Shown: positions 34,359 to 43,240 of the stretch, one piece after another
Position numbering within the stretch: the stretch's first letter is position 1
Layout: each line of letters opens with the position of its first letter
NCBI RefSeq assembly: GCF_000963865.1
Contig: NZ_CP011071.1
Span: 186,001-250,000, forward strand
Source of the DNA: Flagellimonas lutaonensis
GTDB taxonomy: Bacteria; Bacteroidota; Bacteroidia; Flavobacteriales; Flavobacteriaceae
DNA length: 64,000 nt
Direction: 5' to 3'
Notes under the pieces: model-generated
What the model saw: the letters and a program-made list of their open reading frames with translations, nothing else
Told to the model about the DNA's origin: nothing
The model's database searches: none
Program-made: the position numbers and the translations under genes

Positions 34359-35903
34359 ATGGCGAACAAGCAGATAGATATGCGAAAAATAAAACTGATT
34401 TATAAGCTCTACACCTCTGGTGTAAGCAAGCGACGGATAAGCCAGCAATTGGGCATATCCCGCGTTACCATTAGAAAGTACATCGAATTCTTCAAGCGGT
34501 ACCGTTTCACGGGGTACGAAGTGGAGAAGATGACCCTGGAGGAACTCCACAATCTTTTTAAGGACGGGCAAAGGCCGAAGAGCCAACGCCTGCTGACCCT
34601 AAGGCAGTACTTTCCCCACTTTGACAAGGAACTCCGCAAGACGGGCGTTACGCGACGATTGCTGTGGGAGGAATATTATGCGAAGCACCCCGATGGGTTC
34701 AGGCTCTCACAGTTCAAGTATTGGTACGCCGAATGGCGCAAGGAGACCTCGCCCGTGATGCACATGGAGCATAAGGCCGGCGACAAGCTCTTTATCGACT
34801 TCACGGGAAAGAAACTCCATATCGTCGACAGGGACACCGGCGAACTTCAGGAACTGGAAGTGTTCGTGTGCATACTGGGCAGCAGCCAGTATACCTATGT
34901 GGAGGCCTGCGCAAGCCAAAAACTGGAAGATTTTATACGTTGTACCGAGAACGCCCTATGGTTCTATGGCGGCGTGCCAAAGGCCTTGGTGCCCGATAAC
35001 CTCAAATCGGCCGTGACAAAGAGCAGTCGTTACGAACCTAGTTTGAACAAGGTATTCGCGGACTTTGCCGAACATTACGAAACAGCCGTACTGCCCACAC
35101 GTACCTACAGGCCAAGGGACAAGGCCATAGTGGAGAACGCCGTGAAGATAATCTACACTAGGGTGTTCGCCCCTTTACGGAACCGGACCTTCCATAACAT
35201 CACAGATATCAACAAAGCGATATGGGAGCTGTTAGAGAAGCACAATGGAATGTCATTTAGGGGGAGGGAATACTCCCGTTGTTCATTGTTCCTTGAGATA
35301 GAGAGGCAAGAACTGATGCCCTTGCCCGAAAAACGCTATGAGATAAAAAGGTATGCCCGAGGTACCGTGCACAAGAACAGCCATATCTATTTTGGGAAGG
35401 ACAAGCACTATTACAGTGTTCCCTATCGCCATATCGGCAAACAGGTCAAGCTGGTCTATACCGACAGCATCGTCGAGATTTACCATAAACACGAAAGGTT
35501 CGCGGTACATAAAAGGAACAAAAAGAAATATGGCTATACCACCCTGGCCGACCATATGCCATCGCACCACCGCTTTGTGAGCGAATGGAGCAGTGAGAGG
35601 TTCATTGGTTGGGCAGGCAATATCGGCGAACACTGCAAAGGGTACATCATCGCCATATTGGAAAAGAAACAGCACCCGGAACAATCCTATAAATCCTGTC
35701 TTGGCATATTGCACCTTGCCAAAAAGTATGGAAGGGAACGTCTTGAGAACGCCTGCAAACGTGCCTCGGAATATGGAGCGTACAATTACAATATGGTCGA
35801 GCGCATCTTAAAGAAGGGATGGGACCAAATTGATGAAGGTATCGACGGGGATCTGGAAATGCCCGAGCACAAGAACATAAGGGGCGGAAAATACTATGAA
35901 TAA
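34359..35903 (+). CDS. istA: IS21 transposase IstA
   Basis: A 514-residue transposase. The N-terminal HTH (KLYTSGVSKRRISQQLGISR, VTIRKYIEFFKRY) binds the terminal repeats. The DDE core is complete: first Asp in DKLFIDFTGKK, second in KALVPDNLKSAV, Glu in DKAIVENAVK. A C-terminal segment (HYYSVPYRHIGKQVKLVYTD) is typical of IstA. The frame is intact, so the element may still be able to move. It lies 24 nt upstream of istB. Confidence 0.95.
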   Translation: MANKQIDMRKIKLIYKLYTSGVSKRRISQQLGISRVTIRKYIEFFKRYRFTGYEVEKMTLEELHNLFKDGQRPKSQRLLTLRQYFPHFDKELRKTGVTRRLLWEEYYAKHPDGFRLSQFKYWYAEWRKETSPVMHMEHKAGDKLFIDFTGKKLHIVDRDTGELQELEVFVCILGSSQYTYVEACASQKLEDFIRCTENALWFYGGVPKALVPDNLKSAVTKSSRYEPSLNKVFADFAEHYETAVLPTRTYRPRDKAIVENAVKIIYTRVFAPLRNRTFHNITDINKAIWELLEKHNGMSFRGREYSRCSLFLEIERQELMPLPEKRYEIKRYARGTVHKNSHIYFGKDKHYYSVPYRHIGKQVKLVYTDSIVEIYHKHERFAVHKRNKKKYGYTTLADHMPSHHRFVSEWSSERFIGWAGNIGEHCKGYIIAILEKKQHPEQSYKSCLGILHLAKKYGRERLENACKRASEYGAYNYNMVERILKKGWDQIDEGIDGDLEMPEHKNIRGGKYYE

Positions 35904-35927
35904 AAACAACACTTAAAAACAGAACAT

Positions 35928-36665
35928 ATGAACGAAAAAACAATGGAACTGATGAAACAAATGAGGTTCTTTGGAATGCACAGGGCCTTCGCCACAACAA
36001 TGGAAACCGGAGGTGCCGATACCACCTACACCAATGACGAGCTCATCGCCTATCTCATCCAGAGCGAATGGGACGACCGCCGCAACCGCAGGATAGAGCG
36101 ATTGACCAAGTCCGCAAGGTTCAGGTACACGGCCGTTATGGAGGCCTTGGACTACCGTCCATCGCGCCAACTGGACAAAAATCTTGTACAGCGGCTCGGC
36201 TCCTGCGGCTTTATCCGAAAAAGGGAGAACATACTTGTCACGGGCAGTACGGGCGTGGGCAAAAGTTATCTGGCCTCCGCCATTGGCCACCAGGCCTGCT
36301 CGATGGGGTATAGAACAATGTACTTCAACACCGCCAAACTATTCACCCTGCTAAAGACCTCCAAGGCCGACGGTTCCTACCTGAAACAGATAAACCGATT
36401 GGAAAGACAGGACTTGCTCATATTGGATGATTTTGGGCTGAAGCCCCTGGACAACATAAACCGCCACTCCCTGATGGAGATCATCGAGGACAGGCACGGC
36501 AAAAGATCCACCATAATAGCATCACAGCTACCTGTCGAAGTATGGCACGACATTATAGGTGAAAAAACACTGGCCGATGCCATCCTGGACCGTTTGGTGC
36601 ACACGGCACACAGAATAGATATAAAAGGAGAATCAATGAGAAGAAAATTGAAAAATAAAAACTAA
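35928..36665 (+). CDS. istB: IS21 helper ATPase IstB
   Basis: A 245-residue AAA+ ATPase of the IstB/DnaC family. It has Walker A GSTGVGKS (near residue 106), Walker B DLLILDDFG, and the family N-terminus MKQMRFFGMHRAFATTMET. It assembles on DNA and directs IstA to targets. Both genes intact and correctly spaced indicate a functional insertion sequence. Confidence 0.95.
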   Translation: MNEKTMELMKQMRFFGMHRAFATTMETGGADTTYTNDELIAYLIQSEWDDRRNRRIERLTKSARFRYTAVMEALDYRPSRQLDKNLVQRLGSCGFIRKRENILVTGSTGVGKSYLASAIGHQACSMGYRTMYFNTAKLFTLLKTSKADGSYLKQINRLERQDLLILDDFGLKPLDNINRHSLMEIIEDRHGKRSTIIASQLPVEVWHDIIGEKTLADAILDRLVHTAHRIDIKGESMRRKLKNKN

Positions 36666-36757
36666 GTTTAACCCACGGATAGATCAAATCTGAGCAGTTC
36701 GTTTACACTGGTCACTTTCATCCGGCGAAGGTGGGTCACTTTACCCGGCTTATCCAC

Positions 36758-37753
36758 CTTAATGTACTGATTCATCTTTTGATTGGAATATATCGGAAGC
36801 AAAAGATTTGAACCATTGTTTGCATCGTACTTTTTTAGAATCTCCAAAGCTCTGTTCAGCAAAGGTATCTTGACAGGCTCCAAACTTTTCTTCCTATAGA
36901 AGGAGAGCCATTTTTTTCCATCAGCCCCAAAGACAATGTTGTCCTTGGTCAATCTCTTCATATCAATATAGGATAGACCTGTATAGCAACCAAAGACAAA
37001 AACGTCTCTGGTTCTTTGGTGTATGTCCCTTTTCAATACAGTTTCTTCCAATAGCCGAAGCTCTTTTATTGACAAAAAAGGCCTGTCAAACTTATGGTAT
37101 TTTAGATCATATTTATTAAAGGGATTCTTTTCAAGCCATTCTAATTTTACAGCCAAGTTCATTAATTTTTTCAGCCGTTCTATATGCTTCATTATTCCAT
37201 TGTTATTCAATATTTGGTTACTAAGATTATTCCTTTTGTTTCTCAGGTACTGCTCAAAGTCAACTAGGAATCCATAATTAAGATGTCTCAAGTATATATC
37301 CGATGATTTCATCTTGACAAGTAGGAACTTCATTAAGTACTTCTTGGTGGTTCGGTAATTTTTTAATGTCCCGGGTTTCAAAACCCCTGTCATTCTTTCC
37401 CCATGATAGGCAAACAAGTCCAAAAGGGTCGCGTCATGGTAGTCCAGCCCGAGATACCTCGCTTTTACTGTTTGGGCCGTCACAAACTTTCCCTCCTTTC
37501 TCAATTCTTTATAAGCGGTCGTGATATCTGCATATATATTATCCAATTCGTCATTTATGGCCCTGGCTCTATAAGTTCGGCCAATTGCCCTGCTCATTTT
37601 GTTGTCCCATTCATCTATTGGATGGAATTTGCCCAGACTGAATTCTGTTCGTTTTCCATCGACAGTGATTCGCACATAAATTGGGGCTTGATCATCTTTT
37701 CTTTTGGCCTTAACCTGTCGAAAAAGAACTTTGAATGTTCTTGAAGTCTTCAT
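36758..37753 (-). pseudogene. Tyrosine integrase remnant truncated by IS21
   Basis: From ATG 37753 the first ~330 residues are clearly homologous to the complete integrase at 50951-52195: arm-binding domain (RITVDGKRTEFSLGKFHPID), SAM-like core (LKPGTLKNYRTTKKYLMKFL) and start of the catalytic domain (VFGCYTGLSYIDMKRL). The frame then enters the IS21 end after NQYIK and stops. The catalytic H-x-x-R and Tyr segments are missing, so it is inactive. Its start lies 223 nt from an attachment-site copy, almost the same distance as in the intact element. Confidence 0.88.
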
Positions 37754-37975
37754 TTTCTTTCGTTTTAGGTCCCGAATTAATCCTAGTAACGAAAGTCAAA
37801 TCACTTGGGAAGTCGTGTAATTACTGATAAATATACTAAAAATGAAAGTAGTGTTCAGGTCCCGAATTGGTCCCTTTTTGCTTGCAATCAGAGCTATTCG
37901 AATGGCATCAAATTTTATTAACTAATTGATTTTCAAAAAATTAACTTTTATCTGATGCCATTTGATATAGCCTTC
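37754..37975. other. Integrase upstream region, no gene
   Basis: 222 nt of AT-rich sequence between the integrase remnant and the attachment repeat. Partial direct repeats are visible (AGGTCCCGAATT near 37767 and 37858). They may be integrase arm-binding sites. Confidence 0.4.
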
Positions 37976-37988
37976 GTCGGGATGACTG
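37976..37988. repeat. Distal attachment site of the mobilizable element
   Basis: GTCGGGATGACTG matches exactly the 13 bases at 52421-52433, which form the 3' end of tRNA-Pro. The match and its position at the far end of the mob gene block identify it as the second att site. Confidence 0.8.
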
Positions 37989-38227
37989 AACTAAATTTAT
38001 ACAGTTAAGTATTCTATTTTCAAATAGTTAGGCGTTGAAATCTTTAATAAAATCCCTTTATGGACACCGATAACCAAGAAGTAACTTAAGAACGTAATCT
38101 TATTGTGTCTTTCTGACGCTAAACTAATGAGAAATTGTGTAATTTATTTCACAATTCAACATTAAAAACCATTATTATATTTAAATCGCAAGATTATATT
38201 AGAAAACCTTTGATTTAAAATATTCTG
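37989..38227. other. AT-rich non-coding end of the mobilizable element
   Basis: About 240 nt between the att copy and the lipoprotein gene, very AT-rich, with no ORF or clear hairpin. Confidence 0.4.
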
Positions 38228-38626
38228 TCATTCCCTCTCAGCCAAAAATCGCAAATCATTTAAAATTGTACGCGTGGGCAAGGATACACAACTATTAGGA
38301 GCACAATCAATACTAGTAGGATTCTCTCCCATAAATAAATTTACTGCAAAATAATCAATACTAGACTGGGTAGTTTCCAATTCAAAACGAAATGAGCCAT
38401 CATTTCCTGACTCTATTTCTTCTTCAATTATAACCTCATCTAACTGACCTACTCCAGAAACTCTTTTCCTTCCTTGAAAGTTAAGGGTTGCTCCAACAAC
38501 TGGGGATAAATCATCCTCATAAAGAAGTACGCCTTCATAAATTGTTAATTTGCTATCATTATCGTCCGAGTCGCATCCCAAAAAGGTAAAGATGGAAATA
38601 CTAAAAATTAATAAATGTTTCATCAT
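38228..38626 (-). CDS. Small lipoprotein coupled to the T9SS lipase
   Basis: A 132-residue lipoprotein (MMKHLLIFSISIFTFLGC, Cys18, then acidic DSDDNDS). The mature part (IYEGVLLYEDDLSPVVGATL) looks like a carboxypeptidase-regulatory, transthyretin-like beta sandwich, and two cysteines near the end (CAPNSC) may pair. Its ATG overlaps the TGA of the upstream lipase gene by four bases, so the two are translationally coupled. It could anchor, chaperone or neutralise the secreted lipase; none of these is shown. Confidence 0.75.
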   Translation of the reverse strand: MMKHLLIFSISIFTFLGCDSDDNDSKLTIYEGVLLYEDDLSPVVGATLNFQGRKRVSGVGQLDEVIIEEEIESGNDGSFRFELETTQSSIDYFAVNLFMGENPTSIDCAPNSCVSLPTRTILNDLRFLAERE

Positions 38627-41361
38627 GGTCTTTCTATTATAATTTTGTATTTCAAGATTTCAAAATCGGTTTTTATTTCCAACACATATATGCCCTCTTT
38701 TAATGCAGAAGTGTAATAAGTTTCCTCGTACTCACCCAAAGGTCTATAACTATTGGTTATGGTAACGGTCTCACCACCAAAATTAGTAATAGGAATTAAT
38801 GAAATATTTACATTACCTTCCGCTGGCATCGAATATTTCACGTTCACCTGTCCTTGAACAGGGTTTGGCCAAATAGTAATTCCTTTTTCAAATTCACTTT
38901 GCACTATTTCGTCCTCATCGACGGTTTCTTCATCTTTACCAATGTCATCAGTCTTTCTAATACCTCCACCAGGGTCTCCACCTTCACTACAACCATAAAT
39001 AGGATGATATTCATCATATACGGTAAAAGTTCGGCTCATGGCATTGGAAGAACCTGAGAATCCTGAACTTGATGAATACGACCTTCGCAGATTCACGGTA
39101 TAAGTTCCGACGGGTAATCCAGGGCCCATTCTTAATGTTTTTCCCTGAAGGCTAAAATTTCTTGGGCCCGTTACCGTCCAAGTATGAGTATACAAATTAG
39201 CGATTTCACTTCCGTCGTCAACAATAAACAATGTACGGCTTCCAACTTCACAGGTATACCAATAATCGGTATTAATTCGAGGTCTAGGTGGAGAAGATGA
39301 ACCAATTGTTTGATTGCAAAAGCTCGTTAAACCAAATCCAAATTCATCTTGGAAGAGGTCTGCCCAAGAATCATCTATGTCTGAATTATTTATATGCTGA
39401 GAATTGTCATTCTCTCCATATATTTTATCAAAAGGAGTCCAGTTATTTGCTTCAAGTTGTGCCACACTTCTGTTTAAATGAGACTGTGTAGTTCGTGGTG
39501 CTGTGGATGCCGTACTGCTGAACAATGGAACAAAGCTAAATAAAGAATTCCCAAAATCATTGACTGTATGCCCACCGAACCAACTTGCAATGTTAAAAAC
39601 ATCGAGTAAAAAATTCACATCTGGACCTATGTTATCTGTTTGATTGCTCTCTGTGCCCCCAGCCACCATATCATAATTAAACCCATTGAAATTATACGAG
39701 TCTTCCCTTACAGTTGTTGGAACACCTAAAGTTAGTATAATCAAAGAGGAAACCTTGGTATTCGTGTTCAAACCATTAGTGCGAACAACAATGAATCCAC
39801 TAAGAGCATTTACAAAATCAACATCCAGTAATTTGTTTCCTGGGCTATAAGTTAGTTCAGGTTCATTAACTGACCCATCTACAGCAGCATTGACAATACT
39901 CAGATTTTTTATACCACCTTGAGAAGGAAATCCAAGGTTCTGAAATTCATTCTGAAGGCTAGTGAAATCGGAATGAGGATTAGGGCCTAATCTCCTAAGA
40001 AGTAGTTGCTTAGCAGCCTTACTGTTTACACTGGTCATAGCGTCATCAACTTCTGATATTGAAATATTTAACAGTGAAAACAAATTAATATCATCAATAT
40101 CTTCAATCAGTTTTTGATACCCTACAGGTATGTTGGCACCAAGATGAGGAGCATCAAAGCTTATGAAGTGACTTACATTATGAACCCTACTTGAGTTTTC
40201 CATAGAAGTTAGAGCATATCGAGCAATTAATCCTCCCATGCTTTCACCAATAACTATAATATCATTGTTGCCTATTTTCTGGTCGTTGACCGTTTCAATC
40301 AATTGCTCAAGAACGTCCGCATTGGTTCTAATGTCTCCGCCACCGCTGTAGAAATTCAGGTAAATCATATCGTATCCATTATTTCGAAGTGTTCCCTCGA
40401 TGTTAGCCACTTGAAAACGGTCTTGGATATCATAGGCGTTTGAATCTCCTAGTGGGTCAAATCCCTCCACATAGATTACTGGCCTATCGAAAACCCTGTC
40501 ACATCCCCTAAATACCAACGCCTGTCCTCGGAAGAAGCTGCTGCCCCTGGAAGTAGTATTTGAATTCTGTTTTGAAGAATTAGGTAATGCTAAATCATAT
40601 GAAAGGTATGGTTCTTCTTTTTCCAACGTAACAATGTAGAGTTTACTATAATTGATAAATTCCCTTTCTTTGTTAAGTTCAAATTTTACAGCTATTGATT
40701 TTTCCCCATCAGAATCATATTCAACATTGATAATTTCTCCTGCGCTAACTTCTCGAAAACCTTGTCCATCTGAAAAGTCTATGGATATCGATTTAACGTT
40801 GGCATTACTTTCAACGTAGAACAAATCCCTCAAAACTTCAAATCTAATGGTACCCGAATAAACCTTATTTTTCAGAATTCCACCATTAAAAATTTTATAT
40901 TTCTTATATTTTTTATCTAATAGAAAACCGTTTTTGGTAGCTTCTATGTTTTCATCTATATCATAGTCTTCTAGGTATTCTCCTTCAACACAAATAATCC
41001 CAATTGGAACAGTTCCCTCTTGTTCTTTAGAGGATTCCATGATTTGAAGAACATCTGTCTCAGGGAAGTCTGAGTTCTTTTTCAAAAATGACTTAGACAA
41101 TCCTTGATAGATTACTTCCCAACTACTCGGCTCAACAAAAGAAAAGTAACTATCCAGTTTTTCTTCCTCAAACTTCAGAAACTCCGCAACACGGTTTTTA
41201 AAGAAAAAGCCTTTGTTCAAGAATTTCTCTGTTTTTATCGATTTCTTTTCTACACTATCCAATCGGTCATAGGCATCTTTAAGTTTTTTAAGACCATCTT
41301 CCTGGGAATAAGAAGAAGCGAATAAAATAAGAGTTAAAAATGTAAGTAAATAATTTTTCAT
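38623..41361 (-). CDS. T9SS-exported alpha/beta-hydrolase (lipase-like)
   Basis: A 912-residue secreted protein with signal peptide (MKNYLLTFLTLILFASSYS). A PGAP1-like hydrolase domain lies at about residues 290-480: VIYVEGFDPLGDSNAYD, nucleophile elbow GESMGG with Ser374, and FISFDAPHLGANIPVG. A beta-rich region follows. The final 80 residues are a T9SS type-A sorting domain (KGITIWPNPVQGQVNVKYSM ... LKYKIIIERP), so the protein is exported through the type IX system and attached to or released from the surface. It probably hydrolyses lipid or acyl esters outside the cell. It is IME cargo. Confidence 0.85.
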   Translation of the reverse strand: MKNYLLTFLTLILFASSYSQEDGLKKLKDAYDRLDSVEKKSIKTEKFLNKGFFFKNRVAEFLKFEEEKLDSYFSFVEPSSWEVIYQGLSKSFLKKNSDFPETDVLQIMESSKEQEGTVPIGIICVEGEYLEDYDIDENIEATKNGFLLDKKYKKYKIFNGGILKNKVYSGTIRFEVLRDLFYVESNANVKSISIDFSDGQGFREVSAGEIINVEYDSDGEKSIAVKFELNKEREFINYSKLYIVTLEKEEPYLSYDLALPNSSKQNSNTTSRGSSFFRGQALVFRGCDRVFDRPVIYVEGFDPLGDSNAYDIQDRFQVANIEGTLRNNGYDMIYLNFYSGGGDIRTNADVLEQLIETVNDQKIGNNDIIVIGESMGGLIARYALTSMENSSRVHNVSHFISFDAPHLGANIPVGYQKLIEDIDDINLFSLLNISISEVDDAMTSVNSKAAKQLLLRRLGPNPHSDFTSLQNEFQNLGFPSQGGIKNLSIVNAAVDGSVNEPELTYSPGNKLLDVDFVNALSGFIVVRTNGLNTNTKVSSLIILTLGVPTTVREDSYNFNGFNYDMVAGGTESNQTDNIGPDVNFLLDVFNIASWFGGHTVNDFGNSLFSFVPLFSSTASTAPRTTQSHLNRSVAQLEANNWTPFDKIYGENDNSQHINNSDIDDSWADLFQDEFGFGLTSFCNQTIGSSSPPRPRINTDYWYTCEVGSRTLFIVDDGSEIANLYTHTWTVTGPRNFSLQGKTLRMGPGLPVGTYTVNLRRSYSSSSGFSGSSNAMSRTFTVYDEYHPIYGCSEGGDPGGGIRKTDDIGKDEETVDEDEIVQSEFEKGITIWPNPVQGQVNVKYSMPAEGNVNISLIPITNFGGETVTITNSYRPLGEYEETYYTSALKEGIYVLEIKTDFEILKYKIIIERP

Positions 41362-41615
41362 AGTCAGTGTATTTATAGGTATTTATAATATATTTCTGAC
41401 AGAAATTTACAACACATAAAGATACCAGACGTAAATTTTTTGTAAAATTCGTTCAATTGAAAAACTATCAATCCTTTACATTTTAAGGATTACCCATATT
41501 TCAAATGAGTTTGCGATTTCGAAATAATTTGCAAATAGTTTTTAGCAACAATTTCTGATTTGAATATGATAGTTTATCTATCCTTGAGAGAAACCTGATT
41601 AAGTGAAAAACTATA

Positions 41616-42989
41616 TTATCCTTCTTTTTCAGACATAGAATGATTATCTACAAAATATTCAATATAGTTGGGCAACTGTGTACCTAAATAATAAGGTAAA
41701 TTCATCAATAAAAAAGGTGTTCCGGCTATAGTAGTTGATTTCTCCACTTTGTACCCCCCACCATAGATTCGAATGGCATATGGATGGTCAGTTCGGTCCA
41801 TGAACTGATGCAAGGATTTTAAGGTTCCTGTTGCTCCTGATTTTATCTCAATGGGAATAACCTTATCTTGGTAGGGATACACCAAATCTACTTCCGAGGA
41901 AGATTGTTTTTTTTCTCTAATCCAAAAATGGGGTTTTGTACTACTAATGGTATTCAATGATATAATTTCTTGCGTTATGAGATGGGGAATGATAGCTCCT
42001 TTAAAAGCATTACTCAAATCTTCCATCCCCAAAAGCTGTGCTTGAATTCCCAAAGTGTAGTTTACGAGACCGGTATCTAAAAACTGTAAACGAGGTGATT
42101 TATTAATATTTGGCTTAATAGGTGGTTCAATGTCTGTTGTAGGATAAATGAGTTGTATGATTTTTGCTGCATCCAGATTACGCATGGCTTCTCCTACCTC
42201 CCTTGACCTATAATTCGAATTTCCAAAATTCTGGAATTTGATTCTTTGGTCTATATAGAGATGGGCAGTTTCCATAATATGTCTGATTACCCGTCTTTCG
42301 GTAGCATTGGAGGCATATTTTTCAACATCTTCCTTATAGGTGGCCCAAATGCTTTCATAAACATTGGGAAGATTAGCCAAGTTGCCATCTCCAATGTTCC
42401 TTTTGACCACTTCGGGCATTCCTCCAATTATGGCATACCGATGAAAAAGTCCTAGCAATGTCTTATGTGCTACAGGATTTAAAGGTACGCTTCGCAAATA
42501 ATTTAAAGCCGTATTATGGTTTATTGCTTGTAGGTATTCAGAAAAATTTAAAGGGAATAAATATAGAAACTCGACTCTTCCCACTGGAAAGCTCTCTACC
42601 TCTTTTATTGCAAATTCCAGTAGAGATCCTGCTGAAATCACATGAAGCTCTGGAACTTCTTCAAAAAAATACCGAAGTAACTGGATGGCCTTGGGTAGTT
42701 CTTGAATTTCATCTATAAACAGTAACGTGTTCTGCTGCTGGTCAGGAGTAATATTATTTGATAATAATAATGACTCTACAATGGTATTAACATCGTCATA
42801 GGCTTCGAAAAACTCTTTGTCAGAAGTTTTTTCCAGATTCAATGGAATAAAAAAATCATAGCTTTTGGCAAATTCCGTTACTAGGGTCGTCTTGCCCACC
42901 TGTCTTGCTCCACGTAATATTAGCGGTTTCCTATTATTACTGGCCTTCCAAGCTTCCAGATTTTTTAGAACATACCTTTTAAAATTCAT
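41616..42989 (-). CDS. AAA ATPase with DUF4143 (PF13173/PF13635 type)
   Basis: A 457-residue protein. The N-terminal AAA module has Walker A GARQVGKTT at 27-35 and Walker B LLFIDEIQE with Asp93-Glu94. The C-terminal DUF4143 domain ends in a restriction-endonuclease-like segment (SSSEVDLVYPYQDKVIPIEI with the E/D...I-x-I-E-x-K pattern). Such proteins are widespread in Bacteroidota and often sit in variable loci; their role is unknown, with nuclease or toxin-like activity suggested by the fold. Three phased direct repeats lie directly upstream. Confidence 0.9.
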   Translation of the reverse strand: MNFKRYVLKNLEAWKASNNRKPLILRGARQVGKTTLVTEFAKSYDFFIPLNLEKTSDKEFFEAYDDVNTIVESLLLSNNITPDQQQNTLLFIDEIQELPKAIQLLRYFFEEVPELHVISAGSLLEFAIKEVESFPVGRVEFLYLFPLNFSEYLQAINHNTALNYLRSVPLNPVAHKTLLGLFHRYAIIGGMPEVVKRNIGDGNLANLPNVYESIWATYKEDVEKYASNATERRVIRHIMETAHLYIDQRIKFQNFGNSNYRSREVGEAMRNLDAAKIIQLIYPTTDIEPPIKPNINKSPRLQFLDTGLVNYTLGIQAQLLGMEDLSNAFKGAIIPHLITQEIISLNTISSTKPHFWIREKKQSSSEVDLVYPYQDKVIPIEIKSGATGTLKSLHQFMDRTDHPYAIRIYGGGYKVEKSTTIAGTPFLLMNLPYYLGTQLPNYIEYFVDNHSMSEKEG

Positions 42990-43002
42990 ATTACAATAAT
43001 AT

Positions 43003-43086
43003 TTGTAACAAAGTAAGGGTTATTTTTTTAATTTATTGTAATAAAGTAAGGGTAAAAGTTAGAAAATTTTGTAACAAAGTAAGGGT
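43003..43086. repeat. Three 18-nt direct repeats at exactly 33-bp spacing
   Basis: TTGTAACAAAGTAAGGGT occurs at 43003-43020, 43036-43053 (one change) and 43069-43086. The period is 33 bp, about three helical turns. The array starts 14 nt upstream of the DUF4143 ATPase start codon. On the minus strand each copy contains TTACTTTGTTACAA. It is probably a set of operators or iteron-like protein-binding sites for this gene. Confidence 0.8.
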
Positions 43087-43162
43087 AGAAAGGTGTCCAG
43101 CACCCACATTTGAACCCACGCCGCCCCAAATCTTACCATAACCTTCATGCGCGTGGTTCCTG

Positions 43163-43229
43163 TGGAATTTCTTCCGCGTTCGGGAAGATAAGCGGGAAGC
43201 CCGCCAGAGGCGGGTGAAAAGAAATTCCA
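43163..43229. repeat. Nested inverted repeat downstream of the mob genes
   Basis: An outer perfect 11-bp inverted repeat (TGGAATTTCTT at 43163-43173 with AAGAAATTCCA at 43219-43229) encloses a hairpin CCCGCC-AGA-GGCGGG at 43200-43214. It lies just past the DUF6730-like stop. It could be a terminator, a structured RNA or part of an origin of transfer. Confidence 0.55.
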
Positions 43230-43240
43230 TAGGGCGCATC

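Larger units (their letters stand above)
34203..36758 (+). mobile_element. IS21-family insertion sequence
   Basis: A roughly 2.55-kb element with istA and istB in the standard order and both frames intact. Its ends carry multiple copies of a degenerate motif, sGCCGG-n4-5-AAGTGwCC. On the left four copies begin near 34210, 34235, 34259 and 34281; on the right at least two lie in inverted orientation between 36709 and 36752. The outermost ends read TGTGGAAACGCCGG (left) and GTGGATAAGCCGG (right, complement). Exact ends are approximate. No target duplication matches between the flanks (AGTCAC left, CTTAATG right). Confidence 0.85.

Noticed and set aside
43003-43086. Short CRISPR-like array (three repeats, 15-nt spacers)
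   Set aside because: Repeats are only 18 nt, spacers 15 nt and AT-rich, and no cas gene is present; position at a promoter favours operators.
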